Assembly (NCBI GenBank): GCA_021151835.1
Contig: JAGKWO010000011.1
Coordinates: forward strand, 55,759 to 119,758
DNA length: 64,000 bases
DNA from: Gammaproteobacteria bacterium
GTDB lineage: Bacteria > Pseudomonadota > Gammaproteobacteria > Pseudomonadales > Cellvibrionaceae
Direction: 5' to 3'
Positions 6,774 through 16,170 of the stretch are shown one piece after another (within the stretch, counting starts at the first letter, position 1; each line of letters begins with the position of its first letter). Made by a program: the position numbers and the translations under genes. The notes beneath the pieces are model-generated. The model ran no database searches and was not told where the DNA came from. It worked only from the letters and a program-made list of their open reading frames with translations.

Positions 6774-9029
6774 TTAGAGCTTATAACCCAGCGTCTCTGC
6801 TTTTTTAAATGCAGCGTCAGATTCCTTGAACTGGTGGTTATACCCTAAAGCCAATCCCAATTGATAATGTGCCTCTGCATTTTTCGGGGCCGTTGCTACC
6901 GCCGTCTGTGCAGTCTCCAATGCTTCTTGATAGTCACCGTTTTTAATTTGCAATTTGCTCAGCGCAATCAGGCTGGCGGTATCATTTTTGCCACTATGTT
7001 GCAGCGCGGCTATGTCTGCTGCGGTGGCATCATATTCGTAGGCCAGGCTCCAGTCGGTGGAGTTGAGCAGCTCTTCCGTCTTTTTATAAAAATCAGCGTA
7101 ATTGCTTAATTCAACGCGGCTGGCTTTCAATATCAGGTTTTGTTCCACAACATAACGATGGGGTTCTTCAGTGCCGGTTTGCACCAGCTTATAGTAAGGA
7201 TTATCGATGTTGGTGCCACGGGTTTTTATCCGCAGCTGATGTTTGGTGTCGGGGCTATTAAATACGATGCGCGCTTGCAAACTATAACCGGGATCATTGA
7301 CATAAGGCTGCTTGCGATCAGCCGGTTTATGCAGGTTGCGCAAATCTGCAAATAAATTGGTGAGCTGGGTAATGCTAAAGGCATAGTTGATGGGCTCTTT
7401 ATCGCCGCCCCATACTTTTGTAAACGCAAAGCGCCCATTGATTACAAATGGTTGCCACAGGTTATCGGCATTGCTTGTGCTTAATTCAATAACCTCGGCA
7501 GCGTTATAAATCTGGCCGATTAATTCGCGGAAATATTTATCGCGCTCGCGCGAGTATTGCCACATGCTGCGCAAGCGTTGTTCGTAGAGTCCGCCGAAGG
7601 TAAGTTTAAAACTGGCCTGTGCGTTTTGGCCGTCAAATTTATCGAATACCAGTTCCAGGTGTGCAAAATGTTTATCGGGACCCTGGGTTGGCAATACGCT
7701 GATTTGTTTGCTTTGCCCATTAACAATCAGCGCCGGTTGACCTTCAATACCGACAGAAAAACCGGGGTATAAACTGGTTTCGCCAGTAGTATCCATCCAG
7801 ATTTCCTGTAAACCGTTTTGCGCGGGGATATGGACGATCATGTGGTCAAAACTGATGCCGGGAATTGTCATATCGGGGATGCCGCGCCCGCGCGTTACAA
7901 TCAAAGCCGGATCGGCTTTTATTCCCAAATCGCGCAATAGTTTTACGGCCAGTACGGTTTGGTCTTTGCAATCGCCATAACCATTTTTCAAAATATCAGT
8001 GGTATCGTGCGGTTCATAACCGCCGCGCCCTACATGGGCAAATACGTAGCGAATCCGATCCTGGATGGTCTGGTAAACGGCTTTGACTTTTGCTTCCGGT
8101 GTCAGTGCAGTTTTCTTAATATCAGTAACAATTTGCGCCAGTGCAGCATCGCTTAATAAATGGGGTTCGACCAAACCGTCAGCCCAGCGCGCAACATCAT
8201 TCCATTGGTCGGTAGTGGCAACACGCAGGTAGGGCGCATAGTCGTGCTCGCGCGGCATATCGCTTTGCAATTCAATTTTGGCGATATTTTTTCCGGTCCA
8301 GGTGATAGTTTGTTGCTGGTCTTTTTCGCTACGCTGTTGAGTGATGTTATAAGTCGTTACAGCGCTGCTAAATAAATGAATATTAATTGGTGCAGTGATA
8401 TTTAATTCGCTGGTCAGGATTGCATCGGCGCGTGAACCCTGTCCGGCGGCGCGATCTTCCCACCAATGAAAACTGAAACTGTCAAACCATTGGTCCGGTA
8501 CCATTTTTTTAGTATCGGTGTAGCGATACTGGAATTCAATTACCGAACCTTTGCGCACATTGGGAAGGGAAAATAATAATTCCTTGCGGTCGTGGTAAAA
8601 ATTTTCATCAGTGGGGCTTTGGATCTGGGTTGCATCGGCCTTGATACTATCGAGTTGCCCGTCAGGCGTGCGTACATGGGCAAATTCGAGTTTTATGTCT
8701 TCGTAAAAACTATTGAAGCTAACGCTGATTTGGCTGTAATCGCGCACGGCTTCATCGCTGTTGATATACACCGCCACATAGGATGTGGCATGGCTCATCA
8801 ACTGCGCATCGATGTAAACATCGGTCTTGCGCAACAACACTTGTGCTTCCGATTTATCCGCAGGTTTGAAACCGCGCATCAGGGTTTTTAAGGGCGGGGC
8901 AATGCGCGTTGCTTCAGTATTATCGTCGGCCGCGAAGCCGGTGCCCGGAAGTATCAATCCGGGCAAACACAACAATAAAAAAAAGGACAACGAATATTTC
9001 TTTAACAACCGCACAAAAAAATCTGACAC
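6774..9029 (-). CDS. DUF3857 / transglutaminase-like / TPR exported protein
   Basis: A protein of about 750 residues. A signal peptide covers roughly the first 35 residues. DUF3857 follows (about 60-220), then a transglutaminase-like papain fold (about 290-420) with its full triad: Cys in YGDCKDQ (about 354), His in SFDHMIVHI (about 396) and Asp in IWMDTTGE (about 413). A beta-rich stretch and a C-terminal TPR pair (DYQEALETAQTAVATAPKNA onward) complete it. The family is common near polysaccharide and lipoprotein genes, but its substrate is unknown. Start choice: GTG 9029 has GGGAG at good spacing, while TTG 9035 lies only about three bases from it. It heads the run DUF3857 - TPR lipoprotein - ndh. 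Confidence 0.85.
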   Translation of the reverse strand: MSDFFVRLLKKYSLSFFLLLCLPGLILPGTGFAADDNTEATRIAPPLKTLMRGFKPADKSEAQVLLRKTDVYIDAQLMSHATSYVAVYINSDEAVRDYSQISVSFNSFYEDIKLEFAHVRTPDGQLDSIKADATQIQSPTDENFYHDRKELLFSLPNVRKGSVIEFQYRYTDTKKMVPDQWFDSFSFHWWEDRAAGQGSRADAILTSELNITAPINIHLFSSAVTTYNITQQRSEKDQQQTITWTGKNIAKIELQSDMPREHDYAPYLRVATTDQWNDVARWADGLVEPHLLSDAALAQIVTDIKKTALTPEAKVKAVYQTIQDRIRYVFAHVGRGGYEPHDTTDILKNGYGDCKDQTVLAVKLLRDLGIKADPALIVTRGRGIPDMTIPGISFDHMIVHIPAQNGLQEIWMDTTGETSLYPGFSVGIEGQPALIVNGQSKQISVLPTQGPDKHFAHLELVFDKFDGQNAQASFKLTFGGLYEQRLRSMWQYSRERDKYFRELIGQIYNAAEVIELSTSNADNLWQPFVINGRFAFTKVWGGDKEPINYAFSITQLTNLFADLRNLHKPADRKQPYVNDPGYSLQARIVFNSPDTKHQLRIKTRGTNIDNPYYKLVQTGTEEPHRYVVEQNLILKASRVELSNYADFYKKTEELLNSTDWSLAYEYDATAADIAALQHSGKNDTASLIALSKLQIKNGDYQEALETAQTAVATAPKNAEAHYQLGLALGYNHQFKESDAAFKKAETLGYKL

Positions 9030-9074
9030 GCGCAATTTCTCCCAACATGAACATCAATAAACCGGTGGCCCTGG

Positions 9075-10067
9075 CTATACGTCAACCCATTGCCCTTCCG
9101 CGGCACTTTCAAAAATGGCATCGATTGTTCGCATATTAGCAATAGCGTCCGCCAGCGGTGTTGGCACCGGTGCGCTATTGAAAACGCTTTGTGCAAATGC
9201 ATCGCCCATTTCGCTGTAATGATTGGCTGGCGGAATTTCAATATCTTCCACTACCCGGTTGCGCGTAATGCGAACGGTTTTGGGTGATGAATCAGTCGGG
9301 CCATAAAAAGGTTGGCTTAAATAAATGCTGCCTTCTTCGCCGCTGGCTTCAACAAATTGTTGCGGTTCGATTTTGGTGGATGCCGTAAACGTTGCTGTGC
9401 CATCAGTGAATTCCATAATGGCGGAAATAAGGCAATCCACTTCTTCACCGGGCAGCGGCGTAATGTGACCCATTACTTGCGCGGGCTCTTCATTAAATAA
9501 CCAGCGCGACAGTGAAACCGAATAACAACCGATATCCAGCAACGCACCGCCGCCCATTTCGATTTTGTTGCGGATATTGTCAGTGTCGCGATTGTTATAG
9601 GAAAAATTTGAATGCACAGAACGCAGCTTGCCGATGCGCCCTTCAGCGATTAATTTTTTTGCCAGTTGCCATTGCGGATGAAAGCGATACATAAATGCTT
9701 CCATGACCTTCAAGTGGGGATGGGCTTTGGCGGCGGCGACCAAACGCTGTGCGTCATCGGTATTTAACCCCAGCGGTTTTTCGCACAGGACATGTTTGCC
9801 GGCTTCAAGGGCCTTGATCGACCATTCCACATGCAAATGGTTGGGCAGCGGGTTGTAAATGGCATCTATATCCGGATCGGCCAGCAACTCATGGTAGTGA
9901 CCGTACGCTTTGGCGATATGTAATTGATCCGCAACGGTTTGCGCGCTTTCCAATGTGCGCGAGCAAATCGCTACCACCTGGTTATAAGCGGAGTTTTGCA
10001 GGGCAGGAATTACTTTTTCGCGGCCAATCTTGGCAGTGCTAAGCACGCCCCAACGAAGTTTTTGCAT
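9075..10067 (-). CDS. Gfo/Idh/MocA family oxidoreductase
   Basis: A 330-residue NAD(P)-dependent oxidoreductase, usually acting on sugars or inositols in the cytoplasm. The N-terminal Rossmann domain begins WGVLSTAKIG. The family hallmark EKP is in HVLCEKPLGL (Glu96-Lys97-Pro98), the lysine being catalytic. The C-terminal GFO_IDH_MocA_C domain includes a GGALLDIGCY segment. The start ATG has AAGGA about five bases upstream. The stop lies about 45 bases before the DUF3857 gene on the same strand. The substrate cannot be named; the Cellvibrio-like setting suits a sugar derivative. Confidence 0.9.
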   Translation of the reverse strand: MQKLRWGVLSTAKIGREKVIPALQNSAYNQVVAICSRTLESAQTVADQLHIAKAYGHYHELLADPDIDAIYNPLPNHLHVEWSIKALEAGKHVLCEKPLGLNTDDAQRLVAAAKAHPHLKVMEAFMYRFHPQWQLAKKLIAEGRIGKLRSVHSNFSYNNRDTDNIRNKIEMGGGALLDIGCYSVSLSRWLFNEEPAQVMGHITPLPGEEVDCLISAIMEFTDGTATFTASTKIEPQQFVEASGEEGSIYLSQPFYGPTDSSPKTVRITRNRVVEDIEIPPANHYSEMGDAFAQSVFNSAPVPTPLADAIANMRTIDAIFESAAEGQWVDV

Positions 10068-10235
10068 GGCTAGTCCTTAACGGTCAGGAATTTTATGGGT
10101 GGACAGGATGAGTTAACCAGAGTGCGGTCAGTGTAGCCCAAGCGCGACCCCGAGGGTGAGCCGCGCAGCCGGAAGGCGTATAAAAATGTAGGGAAATGGT
10201 GGGTGTAAAAGGCCTGCCGGTTACCAGGGCAACAT

Positions 10236-10898
10236 TTACCAGGGCAGTAGGTCGCCATTCGAATGCCAGAAGGTGCCGGTATTTTCCAGTGTGAGCCCGG
10301 CGATGCGTTGGCTCAGGCGTTGGGCGGATTCCTCGGCGGAGATATCGCCCCCGAAATTGACCATTGCTGTTTGTACATAACCGGGATGCAAAATCGCCAC
10401 CGCGATGCCTTTCGGGTGCAGGTCGCGCGCCAGTGACATGGCTGCTGCGTTTAATGCGGCCTTGGACATACGGTAACCGTAATAGGCACCGGAGGTATTG
10501 TCGGCAATGGAACCCATACGGCTGGTGATAAATGCAATTTTGGAGCCTTTCTGCAAACTGCCCAATAATGCTTCTGTTACCCGCAAGGGCGCTACGGCGT
10601 TGATATTGAACTGATGTTCAATGCTCGCGTAATCAATATTGCCCAACGCCTCGCGTTGTAAAACCCCCGCATTGTTAATTAATAAATCCAGTTTTTTTCC
10701 GGTTAGCGTATCGGCAAGGTTATTGAGCGCTATCTGGTCCGTTACATCTACGCCGGCGATAACGCGTGCACCGGTTTCGGTCAATTCCGGCGATGCATTG
10801 CGGCACACCCCAATCACTTGCCAGCCCTGGGCGAGGTAAGTTTTGCACAGGGCCAGGCCAATGCCACGATTGGCGCCGGTAATCAATACAGTTTGCAT
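10236..10898 (-). CDS. Short-chain dehydrogenase/reductase
   Basis: A 220-residue classical SDR. It has the cofactor motif TGANRGIG (7-14), NNAG (75-78), a catalytic Ser at about 130 and Tyr142-x3-Lys146 (YRMSK). The short length and sequence style resemble the C-factor/carbonyl-reductase-like SDR subgroup. The start ATG is preceded by GAGGA. A 168-base gap separates it from the Gfo/Idh gene downstream on the same strand. Substrate unknown. Confidence 0.9.
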   Translation of the reverse strand: MQTVLITGANRGIGLALCKTYLAQGWQVIGVCRNASPELTETGARVIAGVDVTDQIALNNLADTLTGKKLDLLINNAGVLQREALGNIDYASIEHQFNINAVAPLRVTEALLGSLQKGSKIAFITSRMGSIADNTSGAYYGYRMSKAALNAAAMSLARDLHPKGIAVAILHPGYVQTAMVNFGGDISAEESAQRLSQRIAGLTLENTGTFWHSNGDLLPW

Positions 10899-11005
10899 AG
10901 GTTCGTCCTCTTATATGAATGCAGCGGAATGCGAAAACTATAGAGTGAACCCTTGCAGATGAAAAGCCTGATGTGTTGATCAATAAGAATATGGCATCGG
11001 GATCG

Positions 11006-12046
11006 TTACAGCTTGCCGGGTAATTGACCGGTCCAGCGTTTAAATGCGCGGCGCAAATTTGCGGCATCGTAAAAATGCAAATGCTGGGCAATTTCTTCCT
11101 GGGTAACGCCTTCCTTGCTCAACCAGTGCAACGCTAAATGTTTGCGCACCTGGTCAAATTGCTGCTGAAAACTACTGTTATGTTTTTGCAATTTGCGTTT
11201 GAGGCTTGCGCTGCTCATACCAAAATCCTGCGCCGTTTTTTCAAGGTGCGGATTGTGATGGATATTGGTTTTCAGGTAGTGATAGATTTCATGCAAAAAA
11301 CCACGTACAGGCGGAATAATAATGTCCGCTGGTATTTCATCGAATGGCGATGGTTGTGCAATGCGAGCGGCCAACCCGGAATAATTCCAGTGGCGATACA
11401 ATTCCGTGCGCGCAATCGACATTGCATTGCTGCGCGCATTAAATAATACCTGCTTACCCAGATGCACCTGGTATTGTTCTATGTAAGCCGGTTGATTGTG
11501 GCTAAGGTGAAATGTCCATGGAAGTTGGTAACCGGCGCGCTGACGGGTATAAACCTGCAATGCAGTAAACATCATCTCCAATAAAAAAGGCAGGCGCGAA
11601 TCTGCGCCAAAATTATCATGCCAGTAAATGACCAGCCGATCCTGTTCGTAATGAACATGAGGGCTGAGCAGCGGTGATATTGCATAACTATGGCTTGTAA
11701 ATAACTGAAGAAATTCATGCAGGTTAAGTGCATTACCCACTACGGAATTGTGCGTGGAAATACTGTGGCACAATAAAAACGCCAATTCATGGCCGGCGGG
11801 ATGCTTAAGTACATTTTCAATTAATTGAAATAATTGGGCCGCCGAAAATTGGGGCACCTTATGGGGAAGGTCTTGCAGAAAAATCCCGGTATTGCGCAGC
11901 AGTTTGTGTTCCTGGTGACCACGGGCGCGGGCGAGTTCAATCAATGTGTGCGGCCAGCCACCGGCAGGTACCAATACAGTATCTATTTCCCGCCAGGCTT
12001 GTGGAAAATAATAACCATCGGTCACAGTGGAAATGCCAGGCTTCAC
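11006..12046 (-). CDS. AraC-family transcriptional regulator
   Basis: A 346-residue regulator with an N-terminal AraC-type binding domain (the arabinose-binding-like PF12625 style found in OruR/ArgR-like activators) and a C-terminal double helix-turn-helix. The HTH includes LEKTAQDFGMSSASLKRKLQKHN and VTQEEIAQHLHFYDAANLRRAFKRWTG, the second being the AraC signature. The start is a GTG directly abutting the TGA of the GGDEF gene (zero-base gap), so translation is likely coupled. Target genes are unknown; the divergent or nearby SDR is one candidate. Confidence 0.9.
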   Translation of the reverse strand: MKPGISTVTDGYYFPQAWREIDTVLVPAGGWPHTLIELARARGHQEHKLLRNTGIFLQDLPHKVPQFSAAQLFQLIENVLKHPAGHELAFLLCHSISTHNSVVGNALNLHEFLQLFTSHSYAISPLLSPHVHYEQDRLVIYWHDNFGADSRLPFLLEMMFTALQVYTRQRAGYQLPWTFHLSHNQPAYIEQYQVHLGKQVLFNARSNAMSIARTELYRHWNYSGLAARIAQPSPFDEIPADIIIPPVRGFLHEIYHYLKTNIHHNPHLEKTAQDFGMSSASLKRKLQKHNSSFQQQFDQVRKHLALHWLSKEGVTQEEIAQHLHFYDAANLRRAFKRWTGQLPGKL

Positions 12047-12973
12047 TCAGGCAACCCGATCTAATGTTGACTTGCGTTTTTCCTTTGCATGGAGCAAGGC
12101 AATAGTTGCACGTTCGATGAGTGAATCGGCGGTATCCTGCTGGTGCGAATCAGTGAGTGCCATACCGATACTCGCGGTGTGAAAAATACTTTCGCCTTGC
12201 ATGCGCGATTTAAATGCAAAGTGACGCAGCGCCCGGGTAATTTCTGCTGCAAGTGCCTCCGCCATTACGCGCCCGGTCGCGGGCAGTACCAGTGCAAAGC
12301 GATCACCGGCATAGCGGCACAGCAAATCATTGCCGCGAATGTTCAGTAAAATAAATTCACCCAACGCTTGTAACAATCGATCACCTTCGTGATGGCCGTA
12401 ACGGCGGTTGGTATCAGCAAAATAATCGATATCGATAAACACCAATGCAAGGGACGAATGATTGCTGTAGTGGATCGCCAACTCCTGCTGCAATTGTTTG
12501 CGCAAGTACGCGGCGCCGTTTAATTGGGTAATGAAATCCAGGCCGCGGTGTTCACGGAACAAACGTTCGCGTTTGCGCAATTGTTCATTGATTGCAATTT
12601 GTTCCTGATGCCAGTGATAAATGCCCAGGGTTAACAGGCCGAGACCGATAGGCATTAATCCGGATTCCACCCAGTGATCCCATAACGCCGCCTCGGGAAA
12701 GGTAATAAATTCATCCAGCCAGTCCTGGAATCCAGCCAGGAAAATACAACTCAATCCCAAACTCAACCATTGCGTGACGCGCCCGGCAGGGCGGCTGTGC
12801 AGAATCAATAATAACCATACCAATGCGAGTAATGCCGCTCCGCCTTCACTCACCACATCCAGCCAATTGATAGCATTCCAATGTTTGGTATCGCCGAGTG
12901 CAAAATTGGCGCTCAATAAAATGTTGGCGGCCAATCCCAACACCAGCAATTTCCATTGATGAAGCTTTAACAT
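12047..12973 (-). CDS. Membrane GGDEF-domain protein with degenerate active site
   Basis: About 308 residues. Four predicted membrane segments occupy the N-terminal half (for example LLVLGLAANILLSANFAL and EGGAALLALVWLLLIL), followed by a GGDEF domain. The signature loop is AGDRF (12296-12310) instead of GGDEF/GGEEF, with Arg replacing the conserved Glu. An RxxD inhibitory-site motif (RGND) stands exactly five residues upstream. The FIDIDYF metal-binding strand and a TASIGMA segment are kept. Diguanylate cyclase activity is doubtful; binding of c-di-GMP is plausible. The start ATG 12973 is preferred to an in-frame GTG at 13024 on protein grounds; neither has a strong ribosome site. Co-transcribed with the AraC gene. 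Confidence 0.85.
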   Translation of the reverse strand: MLKLHQWKLLVLGLAANILLSANFALGDTKHWNAINWLDVVSEGGAALLALVWLLLILHSRPAGRVTQWLSLGLSCIFLAGFQDWLDEFITFPEAALWDHWVESGLMPIGLGLLTLGIYHWHQEQIAINEQLRKRERLFREHRGLDFITQLNGAAYLRKQLQQELAIHYSNHSSLALVFIDIDYFADTNRRYGHHEGDRLLQALGEFILLNIRGNDLLCRYAGDRFALVLPATGRVMAEALAAEITRALRHFAFKSRMQGESIFHTASIGMALTDSHQQDTADSLIERATIALLHAKEKRKSTLDRVA

Positions 12974-13272
12974 GGTGCGATCAATTCCTGCGTAAAAATA
13001 TGTCGATAAATAACAGCCCGCCACCCTTAACAGTTATTTGTGACGATTTTGTGAAACAGGTGTTGGGCATCAGTAATCAGGGGTTTTTACCCTGAGCTGA
13101 AATGCCTTGTGTTGTGTGGGTACATTAACCGAGGCAAATCAGCTCAACGCATATTTTTTTGCGGCTGCACCCGGTCACCTGTCTGTCATCTATGGCATCT
13201 AGTTTTGCTCCCGACATTCATATCCCTGCGGGGACACAGCACAACAGATGGGGAAGCAAGGTGGGCCGTTTA

Positions 13273-16032
13273 ATGAAAACTCAATCATCAAAAAATATTT
13301 TTTTAAAAAATACATTGGCAATAGTAGTGGCCAGTATTGCGGTAGGCGCTGTAGCCGATGGGCGTATTGAAGGCCAGGTAAAAACAACGGATTACGGTGT
13401 AGCACTGGAAGGTGTGAAAGTACGCATTGTTGAAGTGAATCGCACAGCGACCAGCCAGCGCGATGGCCGTTTTATTTTTGTTGATGTAAAACCGGGAACG
13501 TACACTTTGGAGACAAGCTACATTGGTGCGGATGCTGTTAGCCAACGCGTTAAGGTGATTGATAATACCACCGCCAGAACTCAATTCCAGTTAAGCGGTG
13601 TTTCCGGAATTGTTGAAAACGTTATTGTGATTGGCCAGGCCGCAGGCCTTAATAAAGCGCTGAATAAACAGCGCGCTGCAGAAAATATTATCACTGCTGT
13701 TTCCGCTGATGCGATTGGTCAATTTCCCGATACCAACGTATCGGAATCCTTGCAGCGCTTGCCCGGTTTATCGATTGAACGCGACCAGGGCGAAGGCCGC
13801 TACGTGCGCGTGCGCGGTATGGGGCCGGACTTTAATGCGGTAACGATTAACGGCGTTGGAGTGCCTGGCCCTGATGCAGATCGGCGCGCGGTGGCGTTGG
13901 ATGTGATTCCATCTGACCTGCTGGAAAATCTCGTCGTCACTAAAACCCTGACACCCGATATGGATGCCAATTCATTGGGTGGCAGTATTGAAGTGCAAAG
14001 TTTGTCGGCGTTTGATCGCGACGGATTATTTTTGCAAATGACGGCGGAGGGCAGTTTTGATGAAAACACCGGGCAAACCAGTCCAAAACTGGCGCTAACA
14101 GCGAGTAACCAGTTCAGCGTTGGTGACGGCGAAAATAATGTGGGCGTAGCATTTGGCATTAGCTCTTTTAAACGCGATTTTGGTTCGGACAATGTGGAAA
14201 CCGGCGGTGCCTGGGATTTTGCAGACGGCGCATTGCTGGAAGAAATAGAACAGCGCGATTATCGCATTTCCCGCGAGCGTTCCGGCTTGACGTTAAATAT
14301 TGATTTCAAACCGGGTGATGATACCGACCTTTATTGGCGCAATCTTTATAGCGAATATACGGATGCGGAAATTCGCCTGGCAAATGTGATTGAATTCGAA
14401 GAGCCGGCGGCAGAAGGCGATATTGCTACTGCGGAAGTACAACGTGAATTAAAAGATCGCACTGAAACACAAAAAATTCTTTCCAGTGCTTTGGGTGGCC
14501 AAACCCGTATTGACAACTGGACGCTGGATTATCGTATTGCCCATAGTAAATCCAGCGAAGATGAACCGCAAAACATCGCCGGCGCGGTATTTAAAATCGA
14601 TGATAATGTAATCACTGATGACGCATTTGAGTTGGCATTCACCGACAGCAAAAAAATTCACATTACTGCACCGGCGGAATTTTATCAGGCCGCCAGTTAT
14701 AAGCTGGATGAAGTGGAACTGGGCAGCACCAATACCCATGATGAAAGTAATGCATTTAACGTCGATATCGCCCGCGACCTGGAAATTGGCGCGCGCCCGG
14801 CCCAATTAAAAGTGGGTGTAAAACGCGTTGAACGCGAAAAAGATAACGACGTAAATGTGTGGGTGGCTGAAGATTTTAATAGCGATACCTCACTGACCCA
14901 TTTCGCTGGTGCCAATGCAGATTACAGCTTGGGCCAGTTTGGTTCCACAATCAATGCCCGCGCCGTAAAAGCTGCTATCGCCAATACCGAAGAGGATGAA
15001 GCGGAAAGCAGGATTGGTGATTATGATATTGCCGAGGACACCAGTGCTGCCTATGTAATGGGGCGCATTGATATTGAGGCATTGCGAATTCTCACCGGGG
15101 TGCGCTACGAAAAAACAGATTTCACTGCACAAGGTTACTCCTGGGATGACGCCGGAGAAATTGCCAGCACGCGTCACTTCGATAATTCCGATGACTATTT
15201 TTTACCAGCATTGCACCTTCGGTATAGTTTGAATGAGAAAACCCAACTCCGCGCCGCCTGGACTAATTCCGTTGTGCGTCCCGGTTTTGCGCAATTGTCC
15301 CCCGGCCAGTTAATTGAAGAAGACGATGGTGATGTAGAAGCCGAGTTTGGCAATCCGCAATTGAAATCACTGGAGTCGCAAAATTTCGATGCGGGTATCG
15401 AATACTATCCCGGTGTTGCCAGCGTGATATCAGCATTTGTATTCCATAAGACAATTGATAATTTTGTTTATCAAACCGATTTGGCGGGTTCGGTGGATTA
15501 CCAAGACTATAAGCACGCGGTAACCTATGCGAATGGTGACTCGGCGGATATTACCGGTATTGAATTGGCTGCATCAAAACAGTTTTCATCCTTGCCCGCG
15601 CCGTGGAATGGATTGTTAATTGGCGCTAACGCTACGTTGGTAGATTCAACGGCGGAAATTGGCGCTTATGATGATGGTGAATTTGTCACCCGCGATATTG
15701 CCATGCCGAGCCAATCGGATACTTCCGCTAACCTGACGGTGGGTTATGAATCGGAAAAAATCAGTGCGCGGTTATCGGCAAACTATAAATCCAGTTATTT
15801 ACTGGAGGTGACCGAACCACTGGAAGCTGACTACGATGCCTATGTGGATGACCAGTTGCAAGTGGATTTCTCACTGCGCTATTACGTCACTGATGCAATC
15901 AAAGTGCATTTTGAAGCGTTAAACCTGAGTGACGAAATTTATTACACCTATGTAAAAAATTCACGCTACAACGCCCAATATGAAACTTATGGTGCGACCT
16001 ACAAACTCGGCGTGAGCTTTATGCTGTTTTAA
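13273..16032 (+). CDS. TonB-dependent receptor with carboxypeptidase-regulatory-like domain
   Basis: A 919-residue outer-membrane receptor. From the N-terminus it has a signal peptide (IVVASIAVGAVADG), a CarboxypepD_reg-like beta domain (about 25-105), a plug with NVSESLQRLPGLSIER and RYVRVRGMGPDFNAVTING, then a 22-strand-type barrel ending in Phe (LGVSFMLF), the usual outer-membrane terminus. The layout fits the Xanthomonas/Caulobacter-type TonB receptor group (TIGR01782 style), which often imports carbohydrates. ATG 13273 follows AAGGTGGG; the upstream 38 in-frame residues do not look like a signal peptide. The phytase gene follows on the same strand, so phytate products are a plausible ligand. 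Confidence 0.93.
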   Translation: MKTQSSKNIFLKNTLAIVVASIAVGAVADGRIEGQVKTTDYGVALEGVKVRIVEVNRTATSQRDGRFIFVDVKPGTYTLETSYIGADAVSQRVKVIDNTTARTQFQLSGVSGIVENVIVIGQAAGLNKALNKQRAAENIITAVSADAIGQFPDTNVSESLQRLPGLSIERDQGEGRYVRVRGMGPDFNAVTINGVGVPGPDADRRAVALDVIPSDLLENLVVTKTLTPDMDANSLGGSIEVQSLSAFDRDGLFLQMTAEGSFDENTGQTSPKLALTASNQFSVGDGENNVGVAFGISSFKRDFGSDNVETGGAWDFADGALLEEIEQRDYRISRERSGLTLNIDFKPGDDTDLYWRNLYSEYTDAEIRLANVIEFEEPAAEGDIATAEVQRELKDRTETQKILSSALGGQTRIDNWTLDYRIAHSKSSEDEPQNIAGAVFKIDDNVITDDAFELAFTDSKKIHITAPAEFYQAASYKLDEVELGSTNTHDESNAFNVDIARDLEIGARPAQLKVGVKRVEREKDNDVNVWVAEDFNSDTSLTHFAGANADYSLGQFGSTINARAVKAAIANTEEDEAESRIGDYDIAEDTSAAYVMGRIDIEALRILTGVRYEKTDFTAQGYSWDDAGEIASTRHFDNSDDYFLPALHLRYSLNEKTQLRAAWTNSVVRPGFAQLSPGQLIEEDDGDVEAEFGNPQLKSLESQNFDAGIEYYPGVASVISAFVFHKTIDNFVYQTDLAGSVDYQDYKHAVTYANGDSADITGIELAASKQFSSLPAPWNGLLIGANATLVDSTAEIGAYDDGEFVTRDIAMPSQSDTSANLTVGYESEKISARLSANYKSSYLLEVTEPLEADYDAYVDDQLQVDFSLRYYVTDAIKVHFEALNLSDEIYYTYVKNSRYNAQYETYGATYKLGVSFMLF

Positions 16033-16170
16033 TTTGTTGCTTTTCAGGCACGCTTTAATGGTGGGTTTAAGCCTGAATTAAGCGGGTGTAATTAGGGTAG
16101 TGAAACGCATGTGCGTCGGTTATTAAACGTTAACTGCAGATGCACATCCATTCACCAGGGAATATTATTC

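Noticed and set aside
10070..10258. 62-residue open frame between SDR and Gfo/Idh genes
   Set aside because: Overlaps the SDR end, low-complexity basic composition, no ribosome site.
12973..13272. Sigma-70 promoter for the TonB receptor
   Set aside because: GTGA half-sites and A/T-rich stretches are present, but no -35/-10 pair with proper spacing could be supported.
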